A DNA stretch of 64,000 nucleotides from Calliopum simillimum (GCA_951812925.1 OX638371.1:31842101-31906100), one strand, 5' to 3'; numbered from the stretch's first letter, positions 42,991 through 54,889 are shown. Notes: generated by a model from the letters alone, not told the origin. Program-made: numbers and translations.

Positions 42991-43350
42991 TATATTTTGG
43001 GAAAGGCCTATATGTAATATATTCAAAAAATGATGAAAGCAAATTACTTCGGTGTGAAGCTTTACAATGCCTTTCTCACTTCTGCGTGCCTCTATTTTTC
43101 TCATCAGCAGATTCTTCTTTCTTAAATGGAATTATTTTGTTGCAAGCAATACTTGGTCGTTTCTTTGGTGCATCATCTTGGGTTTTTTCACTGCTTTCAT
43201 GATGTATTTGGGAGGACACACTATTTTTGTCTGTAACATTTCCTTAAGCTGTATTGTTTATTGCTAAAGAAGCTTCATACGCTGCGCCAAATCCAAATGG
43301 ATTCACTTTTTCGATGTCCTCCAAGACTTTTCCCCAAAAGACTGGAGTCG
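42991..43350. other. No gene seen
   Basis: AT-rich spacer with short frames only. Confidence 0.45.
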
Positions 43351-43460
43351 AATCGCCGCATCAGTGAACGTATAATTCTTGACGTAAAATCATTTGTTTC
43401 TCATGTATTTCGTAATGCGAAATTTACGTCAGGAGTTGTACGTTCACTGATGCGGCGATT
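43351..43460. repeat. 110-bp hairpin, AATCGCCGCATCAGTGAACG arms
   Basis: Arms AATCGCCGCATCAGTGAACG at 43351 and its reverse complement ending 43460, continuing inward through TTGACGTAAA/TTTACGTCA with a few changes. A small MITE or an hpRNA-type hairpin. Confidence 0.7.
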
Positions 43461-43914
43461 CAAGCCCTGACATTTTTTTTTCCGACAAAATTTAATTTTT
43501 TGAAGTTTTTTGTTCGCTCTACATAAATTAAAAAATAAATATGTGTACTTATTGTGTTTGATATAATTTTACTTACTTTTCTTAATCCATTTTTTCCTTG
43601 CAGCATCAAATTTCATTCTGGAGAATTTCACTGCACTTTTTAAATGTTGGAGTGAAGTGATTTGGTGTCATTAAGATTAAATTTAATTTTATAACTCTCC
43701 TATATTCATTATTTTGTTGTGTTATTATAGTAGGGGAAGAGTGCCGTCAGCGGGCATGGTTCGGGTGTAGGCACCCCTCCGTAACTTTTGACAGAAACAA
43801 ATACTGCTGTTCTGACAAATGTTAAGCGCATGTTATGACAGCGCGAAGTTTTTGTGCATATACCGGAGCATACAGACGCTTTGTGCTGAGCAGAAAACAA
43901 TTTTTGAATAAGTG
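43461..43914. other. No gene; GTGCCGTCAGCGGG region
   Basis: From 43726 TAGGGGAAGAGTGCCG... with CGGGTGTAGGCACCCC resembles, in inverted form, CGGCTCTCTGCCCCTATA near 48895, and CGGGTGTGGGCCCCCC near 45140. It may be the edge of an older element now split by insertions; not proven. Confidence 0.4.
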
Positions 43915-44922
43915 CACGGTGAGCTTGAAAAGGGGGTATGTGGAGCTAAAATGGATCCATAATCGGCTAATGCAGAAAGTTTTTGTATTGTTCTAGATTA
44001 TAAAACTGTTAAAATTAAAATCCTAGCTGATCGTCTTCGGAAGTTATGCACATTTTTGTGTTCATGGTATGCACTTGCATGAAAACCATATAAAATTAAA
44101 AAAATTAAGAAAAAAAAAACAGAACAAACAAATATAAAAACAGTTATATTTATTGTATTTTGCAATGCTGAATCCGAATCCAGCCTTAAAATTGCTGTAT
44201 CTCATACGGTTTTTGAGATATCTTAGCTTAAACAAGGAAAAAAGACCATTTTTGCTATATTTTGACGCTTTATAGCTTGAACACGGAACATTTATACGTA
44301 GAATCCGATACAATTACTCAAAGCTCTAAACTTTATTCTTTAAAACTTCATTTAAATTATGTCAATAGCTTTATGTTTCTCCGAAATATCGTAGACTGAA
44401 ATAATGAAAAAACATGTTTTTTGCACTTTTTCAACATTTTAGGTTAGGATATCTCCGAGAAAAATAAAGATATCAACATAATTTAAATTAGGTTTATAAG
44501 CAAAAGATTAGAGCTTTGAGTAATTGTATCGGATTCTACGTATAAATGTTCCGTGTTCAAGCTATATAGCGTCAAAATATAGCAAAAACGGTCTTTTTTC
44601 CTTGTATAAGCTAAGATATCTCAAAAACCGTATGAGATACAGTATTTTTAAGGCTGGATTCGGATTCAGCATTGCAAAATACATTAAAAATAACTGTTTT
44701 TATATTTGTTTGTTCTGTTTTTTTTTCTTAATTTTTTTAATTTCATATGGTTTTCATGCAAGTGCATACCATGAACACAAAAATGTGCATAACTTCCGAA
44801 GACGATCAGCTAGGATTTTAATTTTAACAGTTTTATAATCTAGAAACAATACAAAAACTTTCTGCATTAGCCGATTTTGGATCCATTTTAGCTCCACATA
44901 CCCCCTTTTCAAGCTTACCGTG
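43915..44922. mobile_element. CACGGTG foldback element C, 1.0-kb palindrome
   Basis: Starts CACGGTGAGCTTGAAAAGGG and ends CCCTTTTCAAGCTTACCGTG; arms of about 450-500 bp, nearly perfect in the outer 400 bp, flanked by AGTG on both sides (43911-43914, 44923-44926). Frames in the two arms are mirror images and not genes. The inner part (GAATCCAGCC, GAGATATC, TTAGGTTAGGATATCTCCGAG) is similar to foldback B at 14154-15539. Confidence 0.92.
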
Positions 44923-44926
44923 AGTG

Positions 44927-45984
44927 AAAGTCAACACATAAGTTTTCTGTAATCATTTTCGAAGTGCGACAAATCGAAGTGAATCTATCGAAAAGCTGAA
45001 TGCAATCTATGTTTATGAAGTAAATTTATTATATTTTGTGATTCAAAACCGAATGCAACCAAAGTGTTCACAGAACACAATTTGCTCTTTGCTTTTCAAA
45101 GTGGCTGTCAAAGTCGAGTGTGGACCCCGAATTGGTTCGGGTGTGGGCCCCCCACTGGCGTTTTTATGCCTTTTTTTAGTGGAAAGGGTAAAACCAATCA
45201 CCTCTTAAAGATATCACAGAAAAAATGTTGTTCCAGACAAGTGGACCGAGGAGCACATGGCAAGCATGGATTGGTACGAAAAATTCATGCTTGGCTAAAG
45301 AGCAATGTCAACAAGGGCTAGAAATTAGTTCACCTAACCGGCTAAGTATGCAAAACAATTGATCTGACATTGATGCCGAAGACAATCAAGTCTGGTTTCA
45401 GGGCAACAGTCATGATGCCATTCGATCCAGACGTTTTCAGTAACGCTGGTTTTGTTGAAGCCGTTGAGCATGTAACGTGGCTGATGGTTACTTGAGATGT
45501 AATCTATAACAAAAGAAATTAGACTCCCGGCTTTGTGGGTCTACAGCCAGTTAATAAACTTTATCTTTAATTGTTTAAATACAAAGCTTCAGTTACCAAC
45601 CGACTTATAAAAATTAATGAAGATATTGATTCATCAATGTCTTGGTTATTTCATAGACTAAATTAGAAATAACCCCTGTTTTATTTTTGAGACCTACATT
45701 TACATAATTTTTACACCTTTCTATCCCATCTCGAAATTGTAAATAAATAACTCAATCACGTTTTATCAAAAATTAATACTAAGACATTTATTAGAATTAA
45801 ATTTAGTTTAAAATTTTAAAATAGTACTAAGTATTAAAGTTAACTCGTAATCTCATATTAATTCAAATTCGAAATCAATTTACGTTTATAAGGATTAAAT
45901 AAGGATTAATACGTATAGTTTGTTATAAAAAAACAAATTCCTCTAAAGTACTATTAAAATTATATAAACTTAACTCAATAAGAA
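44927..45984. other. No intact gene; possible pogo/jerky-like remnant at 45180-45340
   Basis: Near 45230 one frame reads KWTEEHMASMDWYEKFMLG, which resembles the CENP-B-type DNA-binding region of pogo-family transposases (GkdWl..Fl.R). Following frames are broken. The rest is AT-rich. Confidence 0.35.
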
Positions 45985-46628
45985 ACTAGTAAGGGTGTAA
46001 ATTTTGGCCTGGCCAAAAAATAAATACCCTACACTGCAGTATTTTGAAAAGTTTGCTTATATGGGAGGTGCCACGCCCTCTTGTCCGAGTACACCCAGTT
46101 TTTGTTCAGAGCTTGCATTTATAGTTTTTAGTGTCAGAGTGAAATTTAGTTGGATTATCTCAAAAAACTCTTTCAGTATAGCATTTTGAATCTTTTGCTT
46201 ATATGGGAGGTGCCACGCCCTCTTGTCCGAATTCGCTCAAATTTTTATCAGAGCTTGCGCTTACAATTCGTAGTACTTATATGTATTGTGGTTGCATTGT
46301 CGTGAAAAATACTCCTAAAATTGCATTTTGAATATAATTTTTGTATGGGCGGTAGGCGTGTCCGTTGACCGATTTTGCTCATTTTCAATCCCCCGAGCTA
46401 ACTTTGATGACGGAGGCAGTGTACTAAATTTCATTGAATTATCTTGCTCAGTTTTTCCAAAAAGTGTATTTCAACACACAGCCAGCCAGCCAGACAGACG
46501 GACATGGCTATATCGACTCAGGAGGTGACGCTGATCAAGAATATATATACTTTTCTATACCTGCCACGCCTCCTTCTCTGCGTTACAAACGGAAGGACAA
46601 AGTGAATATACCCTGGGTGTAGGGTATA
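45985..46628 (-). mobile_element. DINE-1/Helentron-like element (copy 2)
   Basis: Same family as 27603-28412. On the minus strand it starts TATACCCTACACCCAGGGTA, has the GTCACCTCCTGAGTCGATAT block, a GGCTGGCT run and about two 140-bp tandem units, and ends GTGTAGGGTATTTA, hairpin TTTTGGCCAGGCCAAAA, ...CTAGT. Confidence 0.65.
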
Positions 46629-46918
46629 AAAAATAATTCAAAATCCATATTCTCCTTATGGTGTCTTTTATTACTTTTAAATAAATCAGGATTCTGCGTC
46701 CATCTATGTAGATCCTTTACACAAATGAATGATGATAGGTTCTGAAATTGTCCAACATAATGCTTGCTAAGGTTCAATAACTATCCACAAATGCACAATT
46801 TCTTTGATTCAGCATGCAGCAATTGAGTCCAATATTTTAATTAAGAATCAGTTTAATTAAGAGTTAATTTTTTATGTTTCTCTTAATTGCTTAAATTTAT
46901 TTGATACATTTTTGTTTT

Positions 46919-47731
46919 TATACCCTACAACCAGGGTATATTCCATGTCCGTCTGGCTGGCTGGCTAGGTGGCTGGCTGGCTGAGTGGCTGGCTGTGTGT
47001 GGAAATACATTTTTTGGGAAAACTGAGCAACATAATTCAATGAAATTTAGTACACTGCCTCCGTCGCAAAAGTTAGCTTGAGGGATTGAATATGAGCAAA
47101 ATCGGTCAACGGACACGCCTACCGCCCATACAAAAAATATATTCGAAATGTAATAATAAGAGCATTATTTGCAATATCAGAAGCAAAATACACATAAATA
47201 CTAGGGATAGTAAGTGTAAGCTCTGAGCAAAAACTAGGTGAATTCGGACTAGAGGGCGTGGCACCTGCCATATAAACAAAATCTTCAAAATGTTATACTG
47301 AAAGCGTTTTTTGAGATAACCCAACTAAATTGCACTGAAACACTCGGATCTATAAATGCAAGCTATACGCAAAATCTAGGTAAACTCGCACAAGAGGGCG
47401 TGGCACCTCCCATATTAGCAAAAGTTTCAAAATTATTTAATGAAAGGTTTTTTTGAGATAATCCAACCAAATTTCACTTTAACACTAAGAACATTAATTG
47501 CAAACTCTGAGCTAAAAGTAGGCGAAGTAGGATTAGAGGGCGTGGCATCTCCCGTGTAAGCAAAAGTAAGCAAAATGCTATACTGAAAGATACCGAATTT
47601 TACTCAAACACTCAGAACAGTAAATGCAAGCTCTTCGCAAAATCAAGGTAAGCTCGGAGACGAGGGCGTGGCACTTCCCAGTGTAGGGTATTTAGTTTTT
47701 TGGCCAGGCCAAAGATACAACTCTTACTAGT
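46919..47731 (+). mobile_element. DINE-1/Helentron-like element (copy 3)
   Basis: Plus-strand member. Starts TATACCCTACAACCAGGGTA, has a long GGCTGGCTGGCTAGGTGG run (46955-47000), and four tandem units of about 139 bp with GAGGGCGTGGCACCTCCCAT-like words (47258, 47396, 47537, 47662); ends TGTAGGGTATTTAG, hairpin TTTGGCCAGGCCAAA, then CTTACTAGT. It lacks the middle GTCACCTCC block of the other copies. Confidence 0.65.
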
Positions 47732-47823
47732 TTATTTTAATTTTAAATTTTATGTTTTTTAAATTTCTTTAATTTAATGTTAAGAATTTTTTAAGTGTGT
47801 TACTTAATGACATTTTATATTGA

Positions 47824-48431
47824 AAATTGATTTTATTTAATTGAACTTTTAGTCATATATTTGCAAAGATCGATTTACATATAAATTTATCAATGCATTT
47901 TTCTAACACATAATTATGACAAATCAAGGAACGGATTAAAAACACGGCTATAGTGACATATGTTTCGTCTTTCGCCACAAAGACTCATCAGACTATTTTT
48001 GTTGTAATTATAATTATATTTATTTTACTAAAAACAACAATTATGATATATCAATACGTATTAACACACAAATAAAACTGGCAAAAAGTCGGCTTCGCAG
48101 CCGGGCAAGGCTGGTGCAGTGGTAACGACTTCTGCTACCAGCCTGGAGATCCTTGGTTCGTCTCCCGCCCAGACCAAAAACACAAAAAGTTTTCAAACTT
48201 GCAATTTTTCAATTATAATTAATTTAGTAAAATAAATATAATTATAATTACAACAAAAATAGTCTGATGAGTCTTTGTGGCGAAAGACGAAACATATGTC
48301 ACTATAGCCGTGTTTTTAATCCGTTCCTTGATTTGTCATAATTATGTGTTAGAAAAATGCATTGATAGATTTATATGTAAATCGATCTTTGCAAATATAT
48401 GACTAAAAGTTCAATTAAATAAAATCAATTT
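47824..48431. mobile_element. 608-bp palindrome with a tRNA-like loop
   Basis: Arms 47824-48032 and 48224-48431 (about 209 bp) are near-perfect reverse complements, for example AAAGACTCATCAGACTATTT / AAATAGTCTGATGAGTCTTT. The 190-bp loop holds the tRNA-like sequence at 48101-48175. No target duplication recognised. Confidence 0.88.
48101..48175 (+). other. tRNA-like sequence (SINE head) in a palindrome loop
   Basis: 75 nt with A-box-like GCTGGTGCAGTGGTAACG and B-box-like GGTTCGTCTCC at normal spacing, and GGGC/GCCC able to pair at the ends. T-loop and stems are imperfect, so a working tRNA is unlikely. Pol III transcription remains possible. Confidence 0.5.
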
Positions 48432-50695
48432 AATTTAATGAAAATTTTTTGCTTCCTATTTGAAAATTTTCATCCCAATCAATTTAAAAATTTTTAATTT
48501 TTTCATAATGTTGCTTTATTTTTTTTTGTAATTTAATTTCATATAAAGCAAGTATTGCATAGTATTTTATTTTTGTTCAGCAATACAAGCAGAATTTGTT
48601 AAATTTGTGTGAGGCAATATTTCCGAAATGAATTAATTTTGCTTTCTTCTCTATTTGATTGCGTTTTACTTCATATTTTCAGCCGATTTTCTAAGGGTGC
48701 CCACAACCGAACCAAATTTTTTTTTTTGTCAAAAATTATCACTTGACTATTTTGTTGATATAATTTTTCCAAATCAATTTACTTTCATCACCATTAGTTT
48801 GCTAAGGTCTCCAGCTTTCCACTGATACTTATATGTCTGCATAATATACATTTGGTCAAAAGTTATGAGTCAAAAACAAAATGGTGCCCACACCCGGCTC
48901 TCTGCCCCTATATATTTTTTTTAAGTATAACTTTTTTATAAAAAGAACACTTGAAAATTAATAAGATTGTCCTCAAATCATTTTTTTTACAAAATCAACT
49001 TATCTAAATCAAAATTTTCAAACTGTGCACAAAAAGTAGAAACGTACAATATTGGGGGAATCACAAGACTTGTTTTACTAAAGATCGTGTTGCCAGATTG
49101 TGTAGCTCATGTTGCCACTATATTTTTTTCTCTAAATTACCAAAACATTTTATAACTTTTCAAAAATTGGTCAAAAAGTTCTAAAAAGTACTGAGCATTT
49201 TATGCCTTATACAAAAAAAAAAAAGTTTTTCCGACAATTTAATTGAAAAACCCAAAAAATTGATTTTGGAACTGAATATTATTTTTACTGCAAAAAAAGG
49301 TATCATTTTTGAATGCCAAAATATTTACAAGGAGCTTCATTGATTTTTCTCGGAAAGAAAAAATGATGTAGATATCGTTTCTAAGATTGGATACTTCTAA
49401 CTGAATATAAGTTTCAACCCTATCTAGGGTGTGTATATGCGAGTATAAAAATTTTTATCCATTAATACTTGCAGCCTACAATCTCTATTATTTTTACATT
49501 CAAATAATTATTTACTAATTTTTTCTGCAAAATTAGCTTTTAGTGAAAATGAACTTTGAGCTTTCTGAAAATATCCGTGTGTACGTTTTGACTTCAAAAG
49601 AAAACCACGTATTTCATTGACCTCAATGCCAATGGCTAAAGAATTCAATAAAACTCCTATCTAAAGTACGAATTAATCCAAAGAGGTTTAAATTGCTTAT
49701 GCAACTGATACGTACATCCCGGAGTTACGATGTAGACGAATTGAGCACATTCACCAGTTAACCAAAAACAAATTGGCAAAAAAGAAGATAATTTTGATTT
49801 ATGTGGGTAAATCATAAAAGAACCACAGATTTAGTGTGAAGATTTACGACAGATCAACAGAAGATTTATTGCTTTTTGATAGAATACGCAAATGGAGCGC
49901 AAGGAATTCGCGCAGCCGCATTGTTTTCGTGCACAAAAAGAGTGAAGATTTAACGCACGCAGCCTTGACAATTTGATTCGTTTGTTATTGTTGCTTCTGC
50001 TAATCTTACGGGAGTTGATTAAAGGTATTATTCTAATATATATGTAATTGAGGACATTTCGTTATATACGAATTATTGCATTTAAATAACATAAAACTAA
50101 TTTAAACTTTTAATATCTTGGATTAAAAATAAGCAAAAATAATTTAGTAAAAATTAAGGGGAAGTTATCCCTAAAAATATGTATTATCATAAGGCATTTC
50201 ATAATATTGTAACAACTCGACGTGTGTGACACCAGCCACAAAATCTGAAAACTTTATAATACGAGAATAATAAAGTAAATTTTTCTGGAAGTCTACTTGA
50301 ACCTAGAATTATGATAGCAGTGGCATAAGTTCAGTGATCAAATTGAAAATATCGCAACAAAGTAACTTTTCTCTTGAAAAAAAGTAATTGATATTGAAAA
50401 AAAATTTTAAATTATTTAACGACGCACACTGGGGCAGACACTCTCAATACCTGCCGATAATTCAAAAAATTAAATTTTATTTCAGAATACTTTTTACATT
50501 GGTTAAATAGAATAACCATCGTACTATATGCCATTTTTCAAATGACTTTTAACAAGCCCATTTCATCATTGTAGCAAGCTAAACTTTAACTTTGTAGACT
50601 GAAATAGTTTTTATAAGTTATTTCCATATTAATCAAAGCAGTTTTTTGCTATATGTAGTTCTGGTTAGGATTATTTTGAACAGCAATTCGGTTTT
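48432..50695. other. No gene recognised
   Basis: AT-rich. 48690-48905 carries CTAAGGGTGCCCACAACCG and GGTGCCCACACCCGGCTC, related words to 43740 and 45140 (see 43461-43914). The remaining frames are short and unsupported. Confidence 0.45.
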
Positions 50696-51142
50696 TTGTT
50701 AAAACAGCTGGAAAAGAGGACAGGTGGTCATCAAGAATACTTAAGTAAGAAATTATCTCATTTCAAGTCCCAATATAGGTCAAAATGTCTGAAAGCATGT
50801 AGAGTAGAGGAAAAATTTAAAAACTCGAATAAAGATTGGTCCGAAACATCAATTTCGTTCCCATGTGCAGTGTCAAAAAAGAAACGCAACTGACAGGTTA
50901 CTCCTTTTAAAGAATCTTCGGAAAAGAGCAAACGAAACAAGGTTAAACAGTTGCGTGATTCAACTTCTACCTCAACATTAGCTTACGCTTCTTGTATGAA
51001 TTTACGAGCTGATGGTCAAGCTGAGGCCTCAAAAGTTTTAAAAGATATTTCCAACAATGCAGACTTTACCAAGAAACTTATCAAAAATCTCTTAAGCCAC
51101 AACATTCTTTATCAGCACACAATGGGTTCCTACGTGTTTTGA
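50696..51142 (+). pseudogene. Fragment of an unclassified insect transposon-type protein
   Basis: Two frames in succession: LEKRTGGHQEYLSKKLSHFK... to KDWSETSISFPCAVSKKKRN, stop, then VKQLRDSTSTSTLAYASCMN LRADGQAEASKVLKDISNNA to the stop at 51142. The pattern (R..ts...LayA..m.LR.dG...A..vLkdI) is one I associate with multi-copy uncharacterised insect proteins of transposon type; I cannot name the superfamily. Broken by at least one stop. Possibly the same kind of element as 56180-56815. Confidence 0.45.
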
Positions 51143-51337
51143 GTTTGACTTTGTTGACTAGAAAATCGGGGTATAGGGATGTGGTCGTACACATTTCATG
51201 ACTATAAAACTGCTTCAAGTAAAATCGGAGCTGATCGGTTTAGTAAGTTACAACCAATTACATGATTTTTATTTTCTTTTCTTTCTTAATACTGTGCAGT
51301 AAATAATAAATTACCGGCCAAAAAGTAGACTAAAGGA

Positions 51338-51520
51338 AAAAATGTCAAGCAACTCCTTACATTTTCCTCTCCTCAACATTTGTTTCTAAAATGTCCATCA
51401 CTTATCTCAACCTCATAGAGAGCCCCCTCATACAAATTTACCTGAAAATGTAAATTTTGTTGAAAACTCCCTTATGGAATGGGGCATAAATGTTCCAGAA
51501 AATACTGGGGAGGAAAAACT
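51338..51520 (+). repeat. Dispersed repeat, partner of 42795-42990
   Basis: About 185 bp similar in reverse complement to 42795-42990 (TTGTTTCTAAAATGTCCATC, CATACAAATTTACCTGAAAA, TGTTCCAGAAAATACTGG). Confidence 0.65.
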
Positions 51521-52444
51521 AAGAGGAGTAGGTTAACATTTTTTTACCCCCAGGCACTCCTCGGCACCTGGTTACTTATTTCGACCATATAAATACACTA
51601 TCAGGGCGAAAAATTTGAAGGCAATGCATGCAAGAAACTCATTAAACAACCTGATAAGCTTTTAGATAACAAAATTGACGAAAGCATTGGTCCATTAAAT
51701 TTGGTCCGTACTTTTTTTTGATAAGAAAGGTCTAGGCTTATGGTCCGAGGAGGCGAGAGAATCTATCCACAGAGTTTTTTTGAAATTTTGGAACCGATAC
51801 AAAATAAATATAATAGATGACTGAAGTTATGCATCCAGACTTAAACGAGCAGTGGTCGAGTTTTCATCACAACATATCTAAGTAATTAAACCTTTGGATT
51901 GAATAAGTATTTTTTCTTATGAATAAAAAATTATTGAAAAAATAAAATTAATACATTGATTTTTACAATGCTTTTTTAAAATGATCATAGCTTTGTAATG
52001 AAACATAATACGTGCCCACTTTATAGCTCAGTTTGAAGACTGAGGATGCGATTATGTCATACATTGATCCCTGTCATCGAGACATTTAATGACGATGTAA
52101 TAAATAAAATTTCCTTGATCTCTAAAATGGGAATTTGATGGATCTTCGGGGCACAGTTCTTACAAACAAGCATTTCTGAACACTGAAGCGGATAACTCAG
52201 CCGTCTTAATAATATGCCTAGTTCCATTTCGATTGATGGTTGAAGGCGTAATTACATATATGGCAAAACTCACGTCCCGAATTTCATGGGAGTCTACTGA
52301 TTTGTCTGATACGTCGTAAACATAAGGCTTGAGTTTTTGAATTTTTCGAACGTTGTTTTTTTAAGCACAATGCTACAACAACAAAAAGTACAGTATGTGG
52401 ACATAATGTGTTTTTGTTATTATTTTGAAGAAACTAAAAAATTA
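51521..52444. other. No gene seen
   Basis: AT-rich; nothing recognised. Confidence 0.5.
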
Positions 52445-53340
52445 GTAGGGTAAGGGAAGGAAATATGGACTACGTGGGTAATATGGACCACACGGTTATT
52501 TCCCACTGCATACATAGGATTTACCGTTATTCATGTTCAAACTTAACGCTAATACCTAAAGGTTATAATAGGGCGATTTTAGCGTTCGGTGAAGTCGCAT
52601 GTTTCTGTAAAGTTGATTTTTCTAAAAAAAAGATCAGTGATATTTTTTTTCTAATTAATATATTTCATTATTTCACTTTAAAGACATTGCGTTTTTAAAT
52701 AAATGGTTGATTATATAAAGTCAGTAAATACCATTTATAATTTATTATTGTAGCACAAATAAGTTCATTAACCAGAAGAGTTTTGGATAAAAAACCATTT
52801 ATTTCACCAACACGTGCTGTTGGTAATATGGACCACCAAAGAAAAAAGCCTCAAAAACATATGTATTTATCATCTTTTTCAAATGGGGAATCTAGTTGCA
52901 GTTTTCATGACGAGTCTGATGGTCATTATATGTAATTCGTTAACTACAAAGGAAAAAATGATAAAAAATGCATATAGTGTAATACCCCTTACTCAGAAGA
53001 TCGACGTGGCGAATTTTGGGTTGAATGTGTAATCTGACGTTCTTGGAGTCATGAAAAATGTGCCGAATGTGGAAGTGACATTTTTATATGCAACTTCTGT
53101 ACCAAATGGACAATATGGTCCATATTACACTACACTTTTTATTTATCTGCATTTTGAGCATTTTCAGTTTTTTAATTTTTTTTCTTTATCCTGATGAGAT
53201 ATTTATCTAAAAGTGAATCAGAATAAAGCTAAATTGTTTCCTTTACTTAATGACATAAAATTAATTGTTTTGTTTTATGTATCTTGGGTTTTATTTAAAA
53301 AAGAAAGATGGGTGGTCCATATTTTCCTCCCTTACCCTAC
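52445..53340 (+). mobile_element. Complete 896-bp DNA element, GTAGGGTAAGG termini
   Basis: Starts GTAGGGTAAGGGAAGGAAAT and ends ATTTTCCTCCCTTACCCTAC, about 30-bp inverted termini including ATATGGAC(C/T)AC. The word ATATGGACCAC or its complement occurs at least five times (near 52467, 52485, 52827, 53116, 53315), as binding repeats would. Two stretches (IYHLFQMGNL, TQKIDVANFGLNV) are shared with 21004-22795; another frame reads SDGESSCSFHDESD-like and VNYKGK, faintly like the C-terminus of pogo/jerky transposases. No intact gene, no clear target duplication. Confidence 0.75.
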
Positions 53341-53764
53341 GAGTAAACAACAACAAAATATGAGGCGAGTGTAATTTTTTACCAATTGCAGACGCTGCTT
53401 TTCTACGAATTTCAAAAAATAAAATTCGATGCGAGCGACTGCAACAACAATTTCATGCAGCTTGAAGTCAAGTGTTGCGTTCATAGAGCAACAGGAATTA
53501 TAGTTTTGTCATTGATTTGTTGTTGTCATTGCGTTCTTCGAATTTTAAATTTTTTTTCAAAGCATGCTTGGACTTCCGTTTTGCAAATTTTGTGAGTTAG
53601 CTCCCTTACGTTACTTGTGTGCACACCTCTGATATACAGAGGCTCACAAAAGTATTCGGAATTTGAAAATTTTTTAAAAAATCGTTAAATTTTTTAATTA
53701 CGAATTAATTTTTTTTTGAATCACTCTTAATAATTATAACGCGGTAAATATCTAGTTTTATTTA

Positions 53765-54650
53765 TTGGGTGTACAACTTAAAAACCGGAATTTGACGGTG
53801 GATGTCCGTACTAACAAATATCGTGAAAGCTCGAACTTTATATATATGTCATTTTGAAGGTACATTTGACAGCTGTCAAAATCAGTCAACAAAACAATTT
53901 TATCTTGTGTGCATCATTATTATTTTTCACGATGAATAACTTCGAAAATTGGAGAAAAAGACAGCATTTGCGGGAGGTTCTGTTGGGTAATTTTTTTGCA
54001 AAGAAAACTGCTGCCAAAAGTCATTTTTGCATCGGATCGTGACTGGGTATGAAAAATGGATCCATTACGACAACCCAAAACGCAAACATTCATATATGAA
54101 GCCCGGACAACCAGGACCTTCCCAGCCAAAGGCAAATATCCATGGTGCCAAGGTAATGCTCTGTAATGCTCACAGGTGACCTCTATCGAACACAATTAAT
54201 ACGTTTGAAGCGTGCCATCATCGAAAAACGCCCGGAAAATGCGACCAGACACGAAGCAATAATTTTTCATCATGACAACGCTCGGCCACATATTGCTGCC
54301 CCAGTCAAAAATTACCTGGAAAACAACGGAAAACAACGGATGGGAAATTTTGCCTCACCCGCTTTATAGCCCAGACCTTGCACCATCAGACTACCATTTG
54401 TTCCGATCGATGCAGAATGCCCTATCAGGAATACGCTTCACTTCAAGATATCGAAAATTGGATAGATTCATTTTTGGCCGCCAAGCCGGCGCAATTTTTT
54501 TGTGATGGAATTCATAAATTGCCTGAAAGATGGGTGGAAATGTTGTAGCTTCCAATGGACAATACTTTGAATAAAATATATTGTAACATTTTTCCACAAT
54601 AAAGCATCAAATTTCGCTAAAAAATTCCGGTTTTTAAGTTGTACACCCAA
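53765..54650 (+). mobile_element. Mariner element (886 bp) nested in the Tc1 palindrome
   Basis: Ends TTGGGTGTACAACTT / AAGTTGTACACCCAA with TA on both sides (53763-53764, 54651-54652). The other palindrome arm (near 56030) shows the uninterrupted sequence, confirming the insertion. The relic begins MNNFENWRKRQHLREVLLGN (53932), is cut after KKTAAKSH, resumes HRIVTGYEKW-like with Tyr in place of the first catalytic Asp, YMKPGQPGPSQPKANIHGA, another gap, then LYRTQLIRLKRAIIEKRPEN and FHHDNARPH, and shifts frame at the same AACAACGGAA repeat as the 21136 copy before [19 protein letters not shown]. Different deletions from the other copies. Confidence 0.92.
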
Positions 54651-54889
54651 TATTGAAAGAGGCTTTCCCAAAATGTAACTTAAAAATGGAAAAAGTACCA
54701 TATAAGCAAAATTCTACTTAAATGCAATACACAAAAGTATTCGGAATTCTAAAAAATTTGGCAATATTTTAAAAACGAAGTAAAAGAATAATCCAAAGGT
54801 TTTTGGGGCCCTTTTAAAATTCAATTTACAGTTAGTTTGCGGTAGCTCAGTTCTATTTTGTCAGTTTTTTTTTTTAAGCGAAAAACTTC

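Noticed and set aside
44062..44838. Two similar 83- and 104-codon frames on opposite strands
   Set aside because: They are mirror images produced by the palindrome arms of foldback C.
2095..44922. CACGGTG foldbacks as Transib elements or RSS-like sites
   Set aside because: The heptamer resembles CACAGTG, but all three flanks show 4-bp, not 5-bp, duplications, and no RAG1-like gene is present.
48101..48175. Functional tRNA gene
   Set aside because: Only four acceptor pairs and an atypical T-arm; treated as a SINE-like relic.
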